Assembly (NCBI RefSeq): GCF_900129685.1
Contig: NZ_FQWM01000001.1
Location: forward strand, 372,001-436,000
Direction of reading: 5' to 3'
Origin: Cognatishimia maritima
GTDB lineage: Bacteria > Pseudomonadota > Alphaproteobacteria > Rhodobacterales > Rhodobacteraceae
DNA: 64,000 nucleotides
In this document: positions 1 through 8,124 of the stretch, in pieces
How positions within the stretch are numbered: the first letter of the stretch is position 1
Layout: each line of letters opens with the position of its first letter
Notes under the pieces: generated by a model
Told to the model about the DNA's origin: nothing
What the model saw: only the letters and a program-made list of their open reading frames with translations
Database searches by the model: none
Program-made: the position numbers and the translations under genes

Positions 1-582
1 ACGGATTTCACCATACGCGAGAACCAAATCCTATTGATCCCGCCTGCACAGCCCGCAGCGCCCGCCTCTAGCGCCCGCCCACAAGCGCGTGCAACAACTG
101 CGCCGGGTCAAGGCAGCCCAACACCTGTGCCACCAAGCGCCGCGAAACCTCTGCCGCAAGAAAAGACCACCACGCAGGTCGCAAAACCGGCTGCGCAGGA
201 CTTGTCTAAGACACAGACAAAAGCGGTCAATTCGAGCGCCCAGATGTCCTTCCCGGTCAACGGCAAGATCATCCGCACCTATAGCAAAGGCAAGAACAAC
301 GGCATCGATCTGTCCGCCGCCGCTGGCACGCCGATTGTTGCTGCAGATGATGGCACCGTTGCAGCAATCACAACCGATGCGGACGGCGTTAAGATTGTTG
401 TGATCCGCCACACAGACAACATTATGACGGTCTATTACAACGTCGATAATATCTCTGTCGCCAAAGGCGCGTCGGTCAAGCGGAACGCTAAAATTGCGGC
501 GATCCCGGCGAAGGACAAATTTGTGCATTTCGAAGTGCGCAAAGGGTTCGATAGCGTCGACCCGATGCCCTACCTTGAATAG
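1..582 (+). CDS. NlpD/EnvC-like LytM-domain protein, 5' end cut by window
   Basis: The reading frame is open from base 1 and ends at a TAG, so the N-terminal part (in this family usually a signal peptide and LysM repeats) lies outside the window. The visible part starts with a few residues ending LLIP, as at the end of a LysM repeat. A Pro/Ala/Lys/Gln-rich linker of about 70 residues follows, then a C-terminal M23/LytM fold. The zinc ligands of active M23 peptidases are mostly absent: the HxxxD site reads NNGID, HxH reads FVH, and the central His of YAH is Asn (YYN). NlpD and EnvC have similarly degenerate sites and act as activators of division amidases rather than as enzymes, so an amidase-activator role in the envelope is inferred. 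It converges on the tat operon. Confidence 0.85.
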   Translation, partial: TDFTIRENQILLIPPAQPAAPASSARPQARATTAPGQGSPTPVPPSAAKPLPQEKTTTQVAKPAAQDLSKTQTKAVNSSAQMSFPVNGKIIRTYSKGKNNGIDLSAAAGTPIVAADDGTVAAITTDADGVKIVVIRHTDNIMTVYYNVDNISVAKGASVKRNAKIAAIPAKDKFVHFEVRKGFDSVDPMPYLE

Positions 583-612
583 GTTTTGCCGCTTCGAAAT
601 CCAAAATGCAAA

Positions 613-643
613 AAAAGGGCCTCTGCGGGCCCTTTTCTTTTTT
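613..643 (+). terminator. Intrinsic terminator, probably bidirectional
   Basis: A 9-bp stem (AAAAGGGCC at 613-621 with GGCCCTTTT at 628-636) with a 6-base loop is followed by a T-rich run. A-runs on the left side mean it can also serve the convergent minus-strand gene. It sits between the NlpD-like gene and the DUF815 gene. Confidence 0.85.
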
Positions 644-662
644 AGCATTCTAGGCGCGTCAA

Positions 663-1505
663 TCAGTCGATCACCACGCCCCTGCGTCCGGCAAGATCGG
701 TGAAATATTGCCATGCAACACGGCCAGAGCGGCTGCCCCGCGTGGCCTGCCATTCAATGGCCTCAGCCCACAGCGTTTCCTCATCAATCTCAATCCCGTA
801 GTTCCGGCAATAGCCTCGGATCATGTCGAGGTACTCGTCTTGCGAACACGGGTGGAAGCCAAGCCACAGCCCAAAGCGATCTGACAAAGAAACCTTTTCC
901 TCAACCGCTTCAGATGGGCTGATCGCAGAGGAGCGTTCGTTCTCGATCATATCCCGTGGCATTAGGTGGCGGCGGTTTGAGGTCGCGTAGAAAACAACGT
1001 TATCCGGCCGCCCTTCAATCCCCCCATCGAGCACCGCTTTCAGGCTTTTGTAGTGCTGATCATCGTGGGAGAACGACAGGTCGTCGCAAAACAGAACAAA
1101 CCGTTCCTTGCGTCCACGCAGGTGGTTTAGCAGCCGAGACACACTTGGCAGGTCTTCACGTTGCAGTTCAACGATCTTTAGGGGCAAGCCCTGTTCCAGC
1201 ACTGCCGCATGCACCGCTTTTACCAAAGACGATTTGCCCATGCCCCGCGCGCCCCACAACAGGGCGTTGTTGGCAGGCAATCCATTGGCAAATTGCACCG
1301 TATTTTCAAGCAGCGTATCGCGGGATCGATTGACGCCAATCAACAACTCAATCCCAACCCGGTTCACCCTGGGCACTGGTTCCAATCGGTCTGGGTCCAC
1401 ATGCCAAACAAAGGCGTCTGCCGCGTCAAAATTCGGGGACGGCAAAGGCGCCGGAGCTATCCGCTCCAGCGCCTCTGCAATACGTTTCAATGTCTTACTT
1501 GCCAT
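663..1505 (-). CDS. DUF815-family AAA+ ATP-binding protein
   Basis: This 280-residue protein has a Walker A motif GARGMGKSS at about residues 85-93 and a Walker B strand RFVLFCDDLS at about 135-144. A conserved stretch around ATSNRRHLMP fits the sensor region of DUF815, a family of uncharacterised AAA+ ATPases. The ATG overlaps the end of tatC by 11 bases, so it is the distal gene of the tatABC operon. A role linked to export is possible only by context; I know of no assigned function. Family assignment is confident, function unknown. Confidence 0.88.
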   Translation of the reverse strand: MASKTLKRIAEALERIAPAPLPSPNFDAADAFVWHVDPDRLEPVPRVNRVGIELLIGVNRSRDTLLENTVQFANGLPANNALLWGARGMGKSSLVKAVHAAVLEQGLPLKIVELQREDLPSVSRLLNHLRGRKERFVLFCDDLSFSHDDQHYKSLKAVLDGGIEGRPDNVVFYATSNRRHLMPRDMIENERSSAISPSEAVEEKVSLSDRFGLWLGFHPCSQDEYLDMIRGYCRNYGIEIDEETLWAEAIEWQATRGSRSGRVAWQYFTDLAGRRGVVID

Positions 1506-2382
1506 CGGCGTCCTGTTCTTCGGTCATGGTGTCTTCCATGTCGAATTCTTCTTCGTCGTCGTAATAGCCATCCGCGCGCAATTGCTCTTCGCGCTTCCTC
1601 TCAACGCGACGTACCAAGAAGATCGACACCTCGTAAAGTCCGTAGACCACAACGAACAAGATCACCTGCGTTATGACATCAGGTGGCGTCACCAAGGCGG
1701 CCAACACAAGAATGCCAACCACAGCGTATTTGCGCATATTGCCGAGGCCTTCGGCACTGACCAGACCCGCCTTCCCCATCAGGGTCAGGAGGACAGGCAG
1801 CTGGAAACACAGACCAAAAGCCACAATGAACTTAATGGTCAGATTCAGGTATTCTTGAGCCGAGCCTTGGAAGACCACCGAAAGCCCCTGCTGCACTTCT
1901 TCATCCAGAACCGCCTCACCTTCGTTACCGAACTGCTGGAAGCCTAAAAAGAAGTCATAGGCCAGCGGGGTTACAACGTAAAAGGCAAAGGATGCGCCCA
2001 GAATGAACATGAAAGGCGATGCCACGAGAAACGGCAAAAAGGCATTCTTTTCATTCTTGTAGAGGCCGGGCGCCACAAAGCGCCACATCTGCAACCCGAT
2101 GTAAGGAAAGGCCAAGATAAAGCCGCCGAGGAAAGAGATCTTAATCGCGACAAAGAAACCTTCCTGCGGGCTGATAAAGATCAGATCGCAGTCCTGACCG
2201 CGTTCGCCTAGCACTTGACACAGCGGGGCCGTCAAGAAGTTGAACAGCGGGGTCGCAACGGTGAAACAAATCACCATCCCAACCACAAAGGCAGCGACTG
2301 AATGGATCAGCCGCGTCCGCAGTTCTGCCAGATGTTCGATCAGCGGCGCAGAGCTGTCCTCAATATCGTCCGATTGGCTCAT
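1495..2382 (-). CDS. tatC: Sec-independent protein translocase subunit TatC
   Basis: This 295-residue multi-spanning membrane protein opens with a conserved N-terminal segment (HLAELRTRLIHS, residues about 17-28) typical of TatC before the first of about six hydrophobic helices. TatC recognises twin-arginine signal peptides and forms the receptor complex with TatB in the inner membrane. The C-terminal tail is acidic (DDEEEFDMEDTMTEEQD) and longer than in E. coli, as is common in alphaproteobacteria. Its ATG overlaps the tatB stop by four bases (ATGA), indicating translational coupling. Confidence 0.97.
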   Translation of the reverse strand: MSQSDDIEDSSAPLIEHLAELRTRLIHSVAAFVVGMVICFTVATPLFNFLTAPLCQVLGERGQDCDLIFISPQEGFFVAIKISFLGGFILAFPYIGLQMWRFVAPGLYKNEKNAFLPFLVASPFMFILGASFAFYVVTPLAYDFFLGFQQFGNEGEAVLDEEVQQGLSVVFQGSAQEYLNLTIKFIVAFGLCFQLPVLLTLMGKAGLVSAEGLGNMRKYAVVGILVLAALVTPPDVITQVILFVVVYGLYEVSIFLVRRVERKREEQLRADGYYDDEEEFDMEDTMTEEQDADGK

Positions 2383-2807
2383 TCTGCATCCTTCGTCTTC
2401 TCAGCCGCCGCTGCTTCGGCCTTTGCGGCCTCGGCTTTCTTGGCGGTCGCGTCTTGGATCTTGCGGGCCGCATCCGCGCGATCTTCGCTCAGGGACTCGC
2501 TGTCCAGATCAAGTTTGAAGTCTGCGATGTCTTTCACAGAGTCGCGCACCGCATCACCAGCCGCCTTAGCGGGGTTGGCTGCTGTCCGCAGCGTATCCGT
2601 TGCGCTTTTGAAACTGGACGTCGCGTCCTTCATCCCAGCTTCGTCTGCGGCTTGGTTCATGGCATAGGAAAACTCCCGCGCCATGGCCCGCGCCTTGCCG
2701 ACAAACCTACCTACCTGCTGGAACATCACCGGCAGGTCTTTGGGCCCGATCACGATCAGGGCCACAACACCAATCACCAGCAGTTCGCTCCATCCAAGGT
2801 CCAGCAT
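2379..2807 (-). CDS. tatB: Sec-independent protein translocase subunit TatB
   Basis: The protein has 142 residues. It begins MLDLGWSELLVIGVVALIVI, the single TatB transmembrane helix containing the conserved Glu, followed by GPKDLP and an amphipathic helix. The long Ala/Lys/Glu-rich C-terminal tail is charged and probably extended. It starts three bases after the tatA stop, with an AAGGTC SD inside the end of tatA. TatB partners TatC in binding folded twin-arginine substrates. Confidence 0.95.
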   Translation of the reverse strand: MLDLGWSELLVIGVVALIVIGPKDLPVMFQQVGRFVGKARAMAREFSYAMNQAADEAGMKDATSSFKSATDTLRTAANPAKAAGDAVRDSVKDIADFKLDLDSESLSEDRADAARKIQDATAKKAEAAKAEAAAAEKTKDAE

Positions 2808-2810
2808 GGA

Positions 2811-3026
2811 TCAGACCTTGTCTTTTTCGTCTTCCGGTGTGACGTCTTTTGCGGTTTCAGCAGCACCGTCTTCGATTTCTTTCTTGCCATCATCCACGCC
2901 CTTTTTAAACGCGGTGATGCCTTTGCCGACTTCGCCCATCAGCGACGAAATCTTGCCCCGGCCAAAAAGAACCAGAACCACAACAGCAATCAAAAGAAGG
3001 CCCGGCAGACCAATATTGTTCAACAT
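2811..3026 (-). CDS. tatA: Sec-independent protein translocase subunit TatA
   Basis: The protein has 71 residues: one N-terminal transmembrane helix ([17 protein letters not shown]), the [16 protein letters not shown] hinge and amphipathic helix, and an acidic tail. This is the pore-forming Tat component and the first gene of tatA-tatB-tatC-DUF815. A GGGAG SD lies just upstream of the ATG. A small hairpin (GCCCG/CGGGC) at about 3044-3060 lies in the 5' leader. Confidence 0.95.
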   Translation of the reverse strand: MLNNIGLPGLLLIAVVVLVLFGRGKISSLMGEVGKGITAFKKGVDDGKKEIEDGAAETAKDVTPEDEKDKV

Positions 3027-3145
3027 GAGTATTCTCCCACTCCTGCCCGACCTTGCGGGCGGTTTTTGTCCCTCAAAGTTCTACGCCTGTGCGCGCGTCT
3101 AAGACAGCAGCAAAACCTCTGGATATTCAGCCTACTTCGCGCAAT

Positions 3146-3165
3146 ACTGACACTGGATTGTCAGT
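3146..3165. promoter_or_regulatory. Candidate operator (7-bp inverted repeat) upstream of the WYL regulator
   Basis: ACTGACA at 3146-3152 and TGTCAGT at 3159-3165 form a perfect inverted repeat with a 6-base spacer, 28 bases before the ATG of the downstream HTH-WYL regulator. The spacing is typical of a dimer operator, so autoregulation is inferred. It lies in the divergent gap between tatA and the regulator. Confidence 0.45.
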
Positions 3166-3192
3166 TATAGATCGAAGTTGCCAGAGAGCGGC

Positions 3193-3873
3193 ATGGGGAA
3201 ATCAGAATCACGACGTACACGGCTGCAAGCTATCATGCACCGGCTCTCCGGCGGAGAGACCCTGCGCGCCGAAGACCTTGCATCAGAGTTTGGCGTGTCC
3301 CAACGCAGTATCTACCGCGACATGGACACGCTGAAAGCCAACGGTATGCCGATAGTGGCAACACAGGGTCAGGGCTACCGCGCGGCGGCTGTAATCACCC
3401 TGCCACCGCTTCATCTGAGTGAACAAGAACTTGAGGCGCTGCATCTTGGGCTATTGGCGGTTGCGGCTAGTGCGGACGAGACATTGCAGGTGGCCGCGCA
3501 AAGTGTTTCGGAAAAACTAGATGCCGCCTTGCCAACGGACGCTCTAATGTCTGATCAAGCCCTATCGCCCTACCCGTTTCAGCAAAGCAGTGCGGCCTTA
3601 CGCCATTTGGCAACGGTGCGGTCCGCCATTAAGTCGCGGCAAAGGTTGCGCGTTGCTTTGATGTCGGGCACTCGTCAGGACATCCGTCCGCTCAAACTTG
3701 ATTTCTGGGGACGCGCTTGGATCGTGTCGGGCTACGGAGAGCAAGCGCAAGGGTTCGTGTCGCTTCCTGTCGATGCCCTGGAAAGCGCAACGGTGCTGCC
3801 GGGGCTGTTTGTCGCTGAAGATGGCAAAGACCTGCACGCCATGCACAATGCGCCCATTACCAGCTTGCGTTAA
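3193..3873 (+). CDS. YafY-type HTH_11/WYL transcriptional regulator
   Basis: The ATG at 3193 (MGKSESRRTRLQ) has a purine-rich GAGAG just upstream and is preferred to the in-frame TTG 15 bases earlier. An N-terminal DeoR-like winged helix (LAEDLASEFGVSQRSIYRD region, residues about 20-45) is followed by a linker. The C-terminal WYL domain includes IRPLKLDFWGRAWIVSGY. WYL proteins sense small ligands or nucleic acids and repress or activate neighbouring genes. The target is not evident; a palindrome upstream suggests autoregulation. The 3' end overlaps the convergent squalene-synthase-family gene by 17 bases. Confidence 0.88.
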   Translation: MGKSESRRTRLQAIMHRLSGGETLRAEDLASEFGVSQRSIYRDMDTLKANGMPIVATQGQGYRAAAVITLPPLHLSEQELEALHLGLLAVAASADETLQVAAQSVSEKLDAALPTDALMSDQALSPYPFQQSSAALRHLATVRSAIKSRQRLRVALMSGTRQDIRPLKLDFWGRAWIVSGYGEQAQGFVSLPVDALESATVLPGLFVAEDGKDLHAMHNAPITSLR

Positions 3874-4627
3874 GGGATTTCCACAAGAGACTGCTTTTTT
3901 TACGAAAATCACTGATATGGATTGTACCGTCAGCGACGCAAGTTGGAGATAGGGAAACCTGCCGAAGGACCGGTTCAGCCAGCCATGTCGTGCGCAACGC
4001 TGCAGCCTCAGTGCTACTGACTCGCCCAAGTAACCTTCGTGCCTTCGCCAGACCAGCCAAAGCTTCTGTGGCAAGAGACGCCACTGCCTCAGCCCGGCCG
4101 TCGACCAACGGCAACCGACCGCTCGCTTCCAGCGCCGGGATGGCTTGGAACCAACGCGCAAGCCCATCCGCATAACCTATCGCGCTGACATCGGCCTCGG
4201 GCGACCCACCTGCGAGTTGCCAAGCGACGGACAGAAGCAAACCAGAAGTCTTTTCAAGATGGGCGTGGAACTGCGCGGCGTCTTCAAACGGGTCTTTGTA
4301 AATATCCCAGCGCCGCGCCAGCACCAACTCATCCAGCGCCTTGGCTTGCTCCGCACTCAGGATACTTGCCAAGGGTGTCACCACCTCATGCCGACGCACC
4401 TGCCCGCCTGTGGCAATTTCGTCCAAGGCGTCCCGCCACCATTGCAGGCGCATTTCGGCGATCATGCTTTCCTGCGTCACCCATGGCGCACGCGCGACTT
4501 CGACGTTCATCGCATAAAGCGGAAACAGCTTTTCGCGCAGCGCCACCGGCCCTGACATAATGGCAAGAAACCGATCCGGGTCGCCCTTTTGGACAATCCC
4601 GGCGCAGGCAGCAATATCAGGATTCAC
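3857..4627 (-). CDS. Squalene/phytoene synthase family protein (NDUFAF6-like)
   Basis: The GTG at 4627 lies 8 bases after an AAGGCGGG SD and is chosen; a TTG three bases upstream is the alternative. The protein (about 256 residues) has the family signatures LFPLYAMNVEVARAP and MRLQWWRDALDEI, with a helical fold inferred. The aspartate-rich motifs of true prenyl-condensing enzymes are not obvious. That resembles the NDUFAF6-like branch, whose mitochondrial member is a complex I assembly factor. It begins about 12 bases after cimA stops, so the two are probably co-transcribed. Function in bacteria is unresolved. Confidence 0.8.
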   Translation of the reverse strand: MNPDIAACAGIVQKGDPDRFLAIMSGPVALREKLFPLYAMNVEVARAPWVTQESMIAEMRLQWWRDALDEIATGGQVRRHEVVTPLASILSAEQAKALDELVLARRWDIYKDPFEDAAQFHAHLEKTSGLLLSVAWQLAGGSPEADVSAIGYADGLARWFQAIPALEASGRLPLVDGRAEAVASLATEALAGLAKARRLLGRVSSTEAAALRTTWLAEPVLRQVSLSPTCVADGTIHISDFRKKSSLLWKSLNASW

Positions 4628-4641
4628 CAATCTTACCCGCC

Positions 4642-6267
4642 TTACCCAATGGGCTGCGCGCCATCGCGCACCAGCTTCCAGATCGTGGCATCCACCAGCG
4701 CCTCAAACGAAGCGTCCACAATATTGGCAGAAACCCCAACAGTGGACCATTGCCGCCCCTGCCCGTCGACGCTGTCGATTATGACGCGCGTGACCGCCTC
4801 TGTGCCGCCTTGGGTGATGCGCACCTTAAAGTCGACGAGCCGCATGTCGTCGATATATTCCTGATAAGGCCCCAGGTCCTTCGCCAGAGCCTTGGCCAGT
4901 GCGTTAACCGGGCCGCGGTCTGATCCGGTTTCATCCATGGATTCACTCACGCTGAGCCGCTTTTCACCGCCCGCTTTGACGACAACAACCGCTTCGGACA
5001 GGCTAACCATCTTATTGCGCTTGTTCTTGCGACGCTCAACGGTCACGCGGTAGCGTTTGACTTCGAAATAGGATGGCAGCAGCCCCAATTCACGGCGGGC
5101 CAGAAGTTCAAAACTCGCCTGCGCGGTATCAAAGGAATAGCCAAGCGCCTCTTTTTCTTTGATTTTCTCAAGGATACGGGGCAAGGCGGGATTGCCCTTT
5201 TCGACGTCGATCCCCGCTTCGCTTAACCGCCGCCGCAGGTTGGATTGCCCCGCCTGATTGGACATCGGGATGATCCGGCTATTGCCCACCTTCGACGGAT
5301 CGACATGTTCGTAGGTTGTCGGGTCCTTCAGAATGGCGCTGGCATGCAGGCCCGCTTTATGGGCGAAGGCACTCGCACCAACAAACGCCGCCTGCTTGGT
5401 GGGCACCCGGTTCAAGACGTCATCCAACATGCGGCTGATCCGGGTCATGTCTTTCAGCGCTTTGTGGGTAACGCCCGTGTCAAACTTGCTCGCATAGGGT
5501 TCTTTCAGCAGCAGCATCGGGATCAGCGTGGTCAAGTTGGCGTTGCCGCAGCGTTCGCCCAATCCGTTCAGCGTGCCCTGAATTTGGCGTGCACCCGCGT
5601 CGACGGCGGCCAAAGAGTTCGCAACGGCATGTTCGGTGTCATTGTGTGTATGGATGCCCAGATGATCCCCCGGCACGCCCGCCGCGATCACTGCGTTCAC
5701 AGCCTCTGTCACTTCACTGGGCAAAGCGCCGCCATTCGTGTCGCACAGCACCACCCAACGCGCGCCGGCGTCATAGGCCGCTTTTGCAGCCTCGATGGCA
5801 TATTCTGGGTTGGCCTTATAGCCATCAAAGAAATGTTCAGCATCAAACAGCGCCTCACGCCCCTGAGCTTTGATGTGCGCGACGGACTTAGAGATATTCT
5901 CTGTGTTTTCCGCCAGCGTGATCCCAAGAGCGGTTTCGACGTGGAAGTCATGGCTTTTGCCGACAAGACAGACGGCTGGCGTGCCCGCATTCAAAACAGC
6001 AGAGAGCACATCATCGTTTTCCGCCGACATGCCCGCGCGTTTAGTCATGCCGAAGGCCGTGAAGGTTGCTTTGGTCTCGGGCCGGGTTTCGAAAAACTCG
6101 CTATCCGTCGGGTTCGCACCGGGCCAGCCGCCTTCGATGTAATCCACACCCAGCGTATCAAGCGCCTTGGCGATCTGTTGCTTCTCGGCGGTGGAGAATT
6201 GCACGCCTTGGGTCTGCTGCCCATCGCGGAGCGTGGTGTCGTAGAGGTAGAGCCGTTCTTTGGTCAT
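4642..6267 (-). CDS. cimA: (R)-citramalate synthase
   Basis: This 541-residue enzyme carries the N-terminal HMGL-like TIM barrel motif LYDTTLRDGQQTQGV, the metal-site HTHNDTEHAVANSL, and a C-terminal LeuA dimerisation/regulatory domain from about residue 400. It condenses acetyl-CoA with pyruvate to citramalate, the entry to threonine-independent isoleucine synthesis. The GGW after YIE and the absence of a leucine-type signature favour citramalate over isopropylmalate synthase. It is followed closely by the squalene-synthase-family gene. Confidence 0.93.
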   Translation of the reverse strand: MTKERLYLYDTTLRDGQQTQGVQFSTAEKQQIAKALDTLGVDYIEGGWPGANPTDSEFFETRPETKATFTAFGMTKRAGMSAENDDVLSAVLNAGTPAVCLVGKSHDFHVETALGITLAENTENISKSVAHIKAQGREALFDAEHFFDGYKANPEYAIEAAKAAYDAGARWVVLCDTNGGALPSEVTEAVNAVIAAGVPGDHLGIHTHNDTEHAVANSLAAVDAGARQIQGTLNGLGERCGNANLTTLIPMLLLKEPYASKFDTGVTHKALKDMTRISRMLDDVLNRVPTKQAAFVGASAFAHKAGLHASAILKDPTTYEHVDPSKVGNSRIIPMSNQAGQSNLRRRLSEAGIDVEKGNPALPRILEKIKEKEALGYSFDTAQASFELLARRELGLLPSYFEVKRYRVTVERRKNKRNKMVSLSEAVVVVKAGGEKRLSVSESMDETGSDRGPVNALAKALAKDLGPYQEYIDDMRLVDFKVRITQGGTEAVTRVIIDSVDGQGRQWSTVGVSANIVDASFEALVDATIWKLVRDGAQPIG

Positions 6268-6300
6268 TTCCCTACTCCGGAATTATTGTCCGGCGCAGCC

Positions 6301-6363
6301 GGACAGCCCCCGACCGCCCCCCAGGGCGGGGGCTTTACCCCCGCCCGCGGTCGAGGGCTGTCC
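6301..6363. repeat. Nested double hairpin (BIME/REP-like) between cysS and cimA
   Basis: An outer stem pairs 6301-6316 (GGACAGCCCCCGACCG) with 6348-6363 (CGGTCGAGGGCTGTCC), 15 of 16 positions matching. Inside it a perfect 9-bp stem GGGCGGGGG (6324-6332) / CCCCCGCCC (6338-6346) closes a 5-base loop. No T-run follows, so it looks like a repeat-type intergenic palindrome or a Rho-associated barrier rather than a classical terminator. A further small repeat CCGGA/TCCGG lies at 6277-6293. Confidence 0.7.
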
Positions 6364-6379
6364 TGTTTGGCAAATGGTG

Positions 6380-7885
6380 TCATTTCAATGCCTCCAATTT
6401 GGACGCATCAAAATCTGCACCCGGCAAGAGTTCCACACCCGCCTTGCTCATGCGCACTTCGACGCCTGCGTCCAGCAGGGCCGATTTCAGGCGGTCAACT
6501 TCTGAGAAGTCTTTGGTTTCCATCGCCTTCTTACGTTCTTCTTCCAAACGCTGAGACGCTTTCAGCAAGACCTCGCTAGCTGCGAACGGAATACTTCCAT
6601 CGTCGTGATAGCTTACCCCTTCAACTACACCATTGCTTCCTGCACTAACCCCAAAACTATTGTACTTCGCTACAAGTTCGTCGGGATCAAATCCGAGCAA
6701 GCGTAGCGACGCGTCGAGTTTAGCGGCCTCATGGTTTTTGGCGTATTTTTTCACGAGCGTTAAAGCCAATGATGTGTTTAGATCGTTGCATAGCGCATCC
6801 AATACTTCCTGAGGCGTATGCGCAGCGCTTGGTATATACCATTCTTGAGTTTGTGGATCGCCGCCAAACACTTGAGCGATTGCGCGCAGCGTCTTCTCCG
6901 CCTCTTTTGCCTTCTTCTCTGTCCAATCCATCGGCTTGCCGTAATGCGTTGACAGGAACACAAAGCGGATCACTTCACCCGGCACGCCCTTATCCAGCAG
7001 GTCACGCACCGTAAAGAAATTGCCCAGCGATTTGGACATCTTCTTACCTTCGACCTGCAGCATTTCATTGTGCAACCAGTAGCGCGCGAACTCGCCCTCC
7101 GGGTGGGCGCAGCGGCTTTGGGCGATCTCATTTTCGTGGTGCGGGAATTGCAGATCGTTGCCGCCCCCGTGGATGTCAAAGCTGTCGCCCAATAGTTCAT
7201 GCGACATGGCAGAGCATTCGATGTGCCACCCCGGACGGCCACGGCCCCAAGGGCTGTCCCAACCGGGCAGATCATCGGTGGACGGCTTCCACAGCACAAA
7301 ATCCATCGGGTCGCGCTTGTTATGCGCAACCTCAACACGCGCCCCCGCGATCATGTCATCGACCGAGCGACCGGAAAGATGACCATAATCCTTGTAGCTT
7401 TTCACCGAAAACAACACATGCCCTGCCCCATCCGCATAGGCATGACCCTTGGCAATCAAGCTTTCGATCATGGCGATCATCTGGGTAATGTAGGCCGTCG
7501 CGCGGGGCATTTCGTTGGGTTCCAACGCACCCAAAGCGCCCATGTCCTTGAGGTACCAGCTAATGGTTTCATTAGACCGCTCGGCGACCAGGTCTTCCAA
7601 AGTCCCCGCCGCCCCAGCTTCTTTGCGCGCCAAAGCCGTCGCGTTGATCTTGTCATCCACATCGGTGAAGTTGCGCACATACGTCACGTGGTCCTCGCCG
7701 TAAACGTGACGAAGCAGCCGATAAAGCACATCAAACACAATGACAGGACGCGCATTGCCAAGATGCGCACGGTCATAGACCGTCGGGCCACAGACATACA
7801 TGCGCACGTTCTTAGGGTCCAAAGGCGCAAAAATCTCTTTCTTGCGGGTCTTTGAGTTGTGCAACTTAATCGTAACGTCGGTCAT
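6380..7885 (-). CDS. cysS: Cysteinyl-tRNA synthetase
   Basis: The protein has 501 residues. It shows the zinc Cys in [10 protein letters not shown], the HIGH-equivalent [16 protein letters not shown] and the KMSKS motif KKMSKS. It charges tRNA-Cys in the cytoplasm. The C-terminal part, about residues 345-465, uses AT-richer codons than the rest and is unlike the alanine-rich helical region I expect in relatives, while the final 40 residues return to family-typical sequence. A GAGGA SD lies six bases before the ATG. A short Cys-rich leader ORF and two hairpins precede it (see separate entries). Confidence 0.96.
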   Translation of the reverse strand: MTDVTIKLHNSKTRKKEIFAPLDPKNVRMYVCGPTVYDRAHLGNARPVIVFDVLYRLLRHVYGEDHVTYVRNFTDVDDKINATALARKEAGAAGTLEDLVAERSNETISWYLKDMGALGALEPNEMPRATAYITQMIAMIESLIAKGHAYADGAGHVLFSVKSYKDYGHLSGRSVDDMIAGARVEVAHNKRDPMDFVLWKPSTDDLPGWDSPWGRGRPGWHIECSAMSHELLGDSFDIHGGGNDLQFPHHENEIAQSRCAHPEGEFARYWLHNEMLQVEGKKMSKSLGNFFTVRDLLDKGVPGEVIRFVFLSTHYGKPMDWTEKKAKEAEKTLRAIAQVFGGDPQTQEWYIPSAAHTPQEVLDALCNDLNTSLALTLVKKYAKNHEAAKLDASLRLLGFDPDELVAKYNSFGVSAGSNGVVEGVSYHDDGSIPFAASEVLLKASQRLEEERKKAMETKDFSEVDRLKSALLDAGVEVRMSKAGVELLPGADFDASKLEALK

Positions 7886-7912
7886 GGCTCGTCCTCACAC
7901 GGCTTTCGTGCT

Positions 7913-7963
7913 GGCGGGCTTAGCAACTTCACTGGTGTTTTGGAATAGAAGAACGGCCCGCCA
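7913..7963 (-). promoter_or_regulatory. Candidate attenuator hairpin between the Cys leader ORF and cysS
   Basis: On the minus strand TGGCGGGC (7963-7956) can pair with GCCCGCCA (7919-7912) to give an 8-bp stem over a loop of about 36 bases. The 5' arm begins only 8 bases past the leader stop codon, so a ribosome held at the leader's Cys codons would cover it. A second small hairpin (CACG-AAAGC-CGTG) lies just upstream of the cysS SD. Confidence 0.4.
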
Positions 7964-7970
7964 AATTGTC

Positions 7971-8015
7971 TTAGCAGGTAATGCAGCAAATAATGATGAT
8001 GCTTGCAGTGTTCAT
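7971..8015 (-). CDS. Cys-rich leader peptide upstream of cysS (candidate)
   Basis: A 14-codon ORF, MNTASIIIICCITC then TAA, ends 85 bases before the cysS start on the same strand. Three of the last five sense codons are TGC (Cys), directly ahead of a cysteinyl-tRNA synthetase gene. An AAGG SD lies 8 bases before its ATG, in the loop of a 9-bp hairpin. The composition matches a classical amino-acid-responsive leader peptide. It is too short for automatic gene callers; expression is not shown. Confidence 0.5.
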   Translation of the reverse strand: MNTASIIIICCITC

Positions 8016-8043
8016 GGGGGCGACCTTAGAGAGCCGCCCCCAT
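8014..8043 (-). promoter_or_regulatory. Hairpin enclosing the SD and start of the Cys leader ORF
   Basis: ATGGGGGCG at 8014-8022 pairs perfectly with CGCCCCCAT at 8035-8043. On the minus strand the 12-base loop holds the AAGG SD of the leader ORF, and the leader's start codon is at the base of the stem. It could control initiation of the leader or mark a structured 5' UTR. Confidence 0.5.
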
Positions 8044-8124
8044 TCGGTCAAGGCATGACACCTGCCGCGCCCTGACCCTATGTCAGACAAAAGAGACCAA
8101 TCCGTGCCTGACACAAACGGGCTG

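Noticed and set aside
5245-6579. A 444-codon plus-strand frame
   Set aside because: It covers cimA and the end of cysS in antisense, runs through the nested hairpin, and has no recognisable domain.
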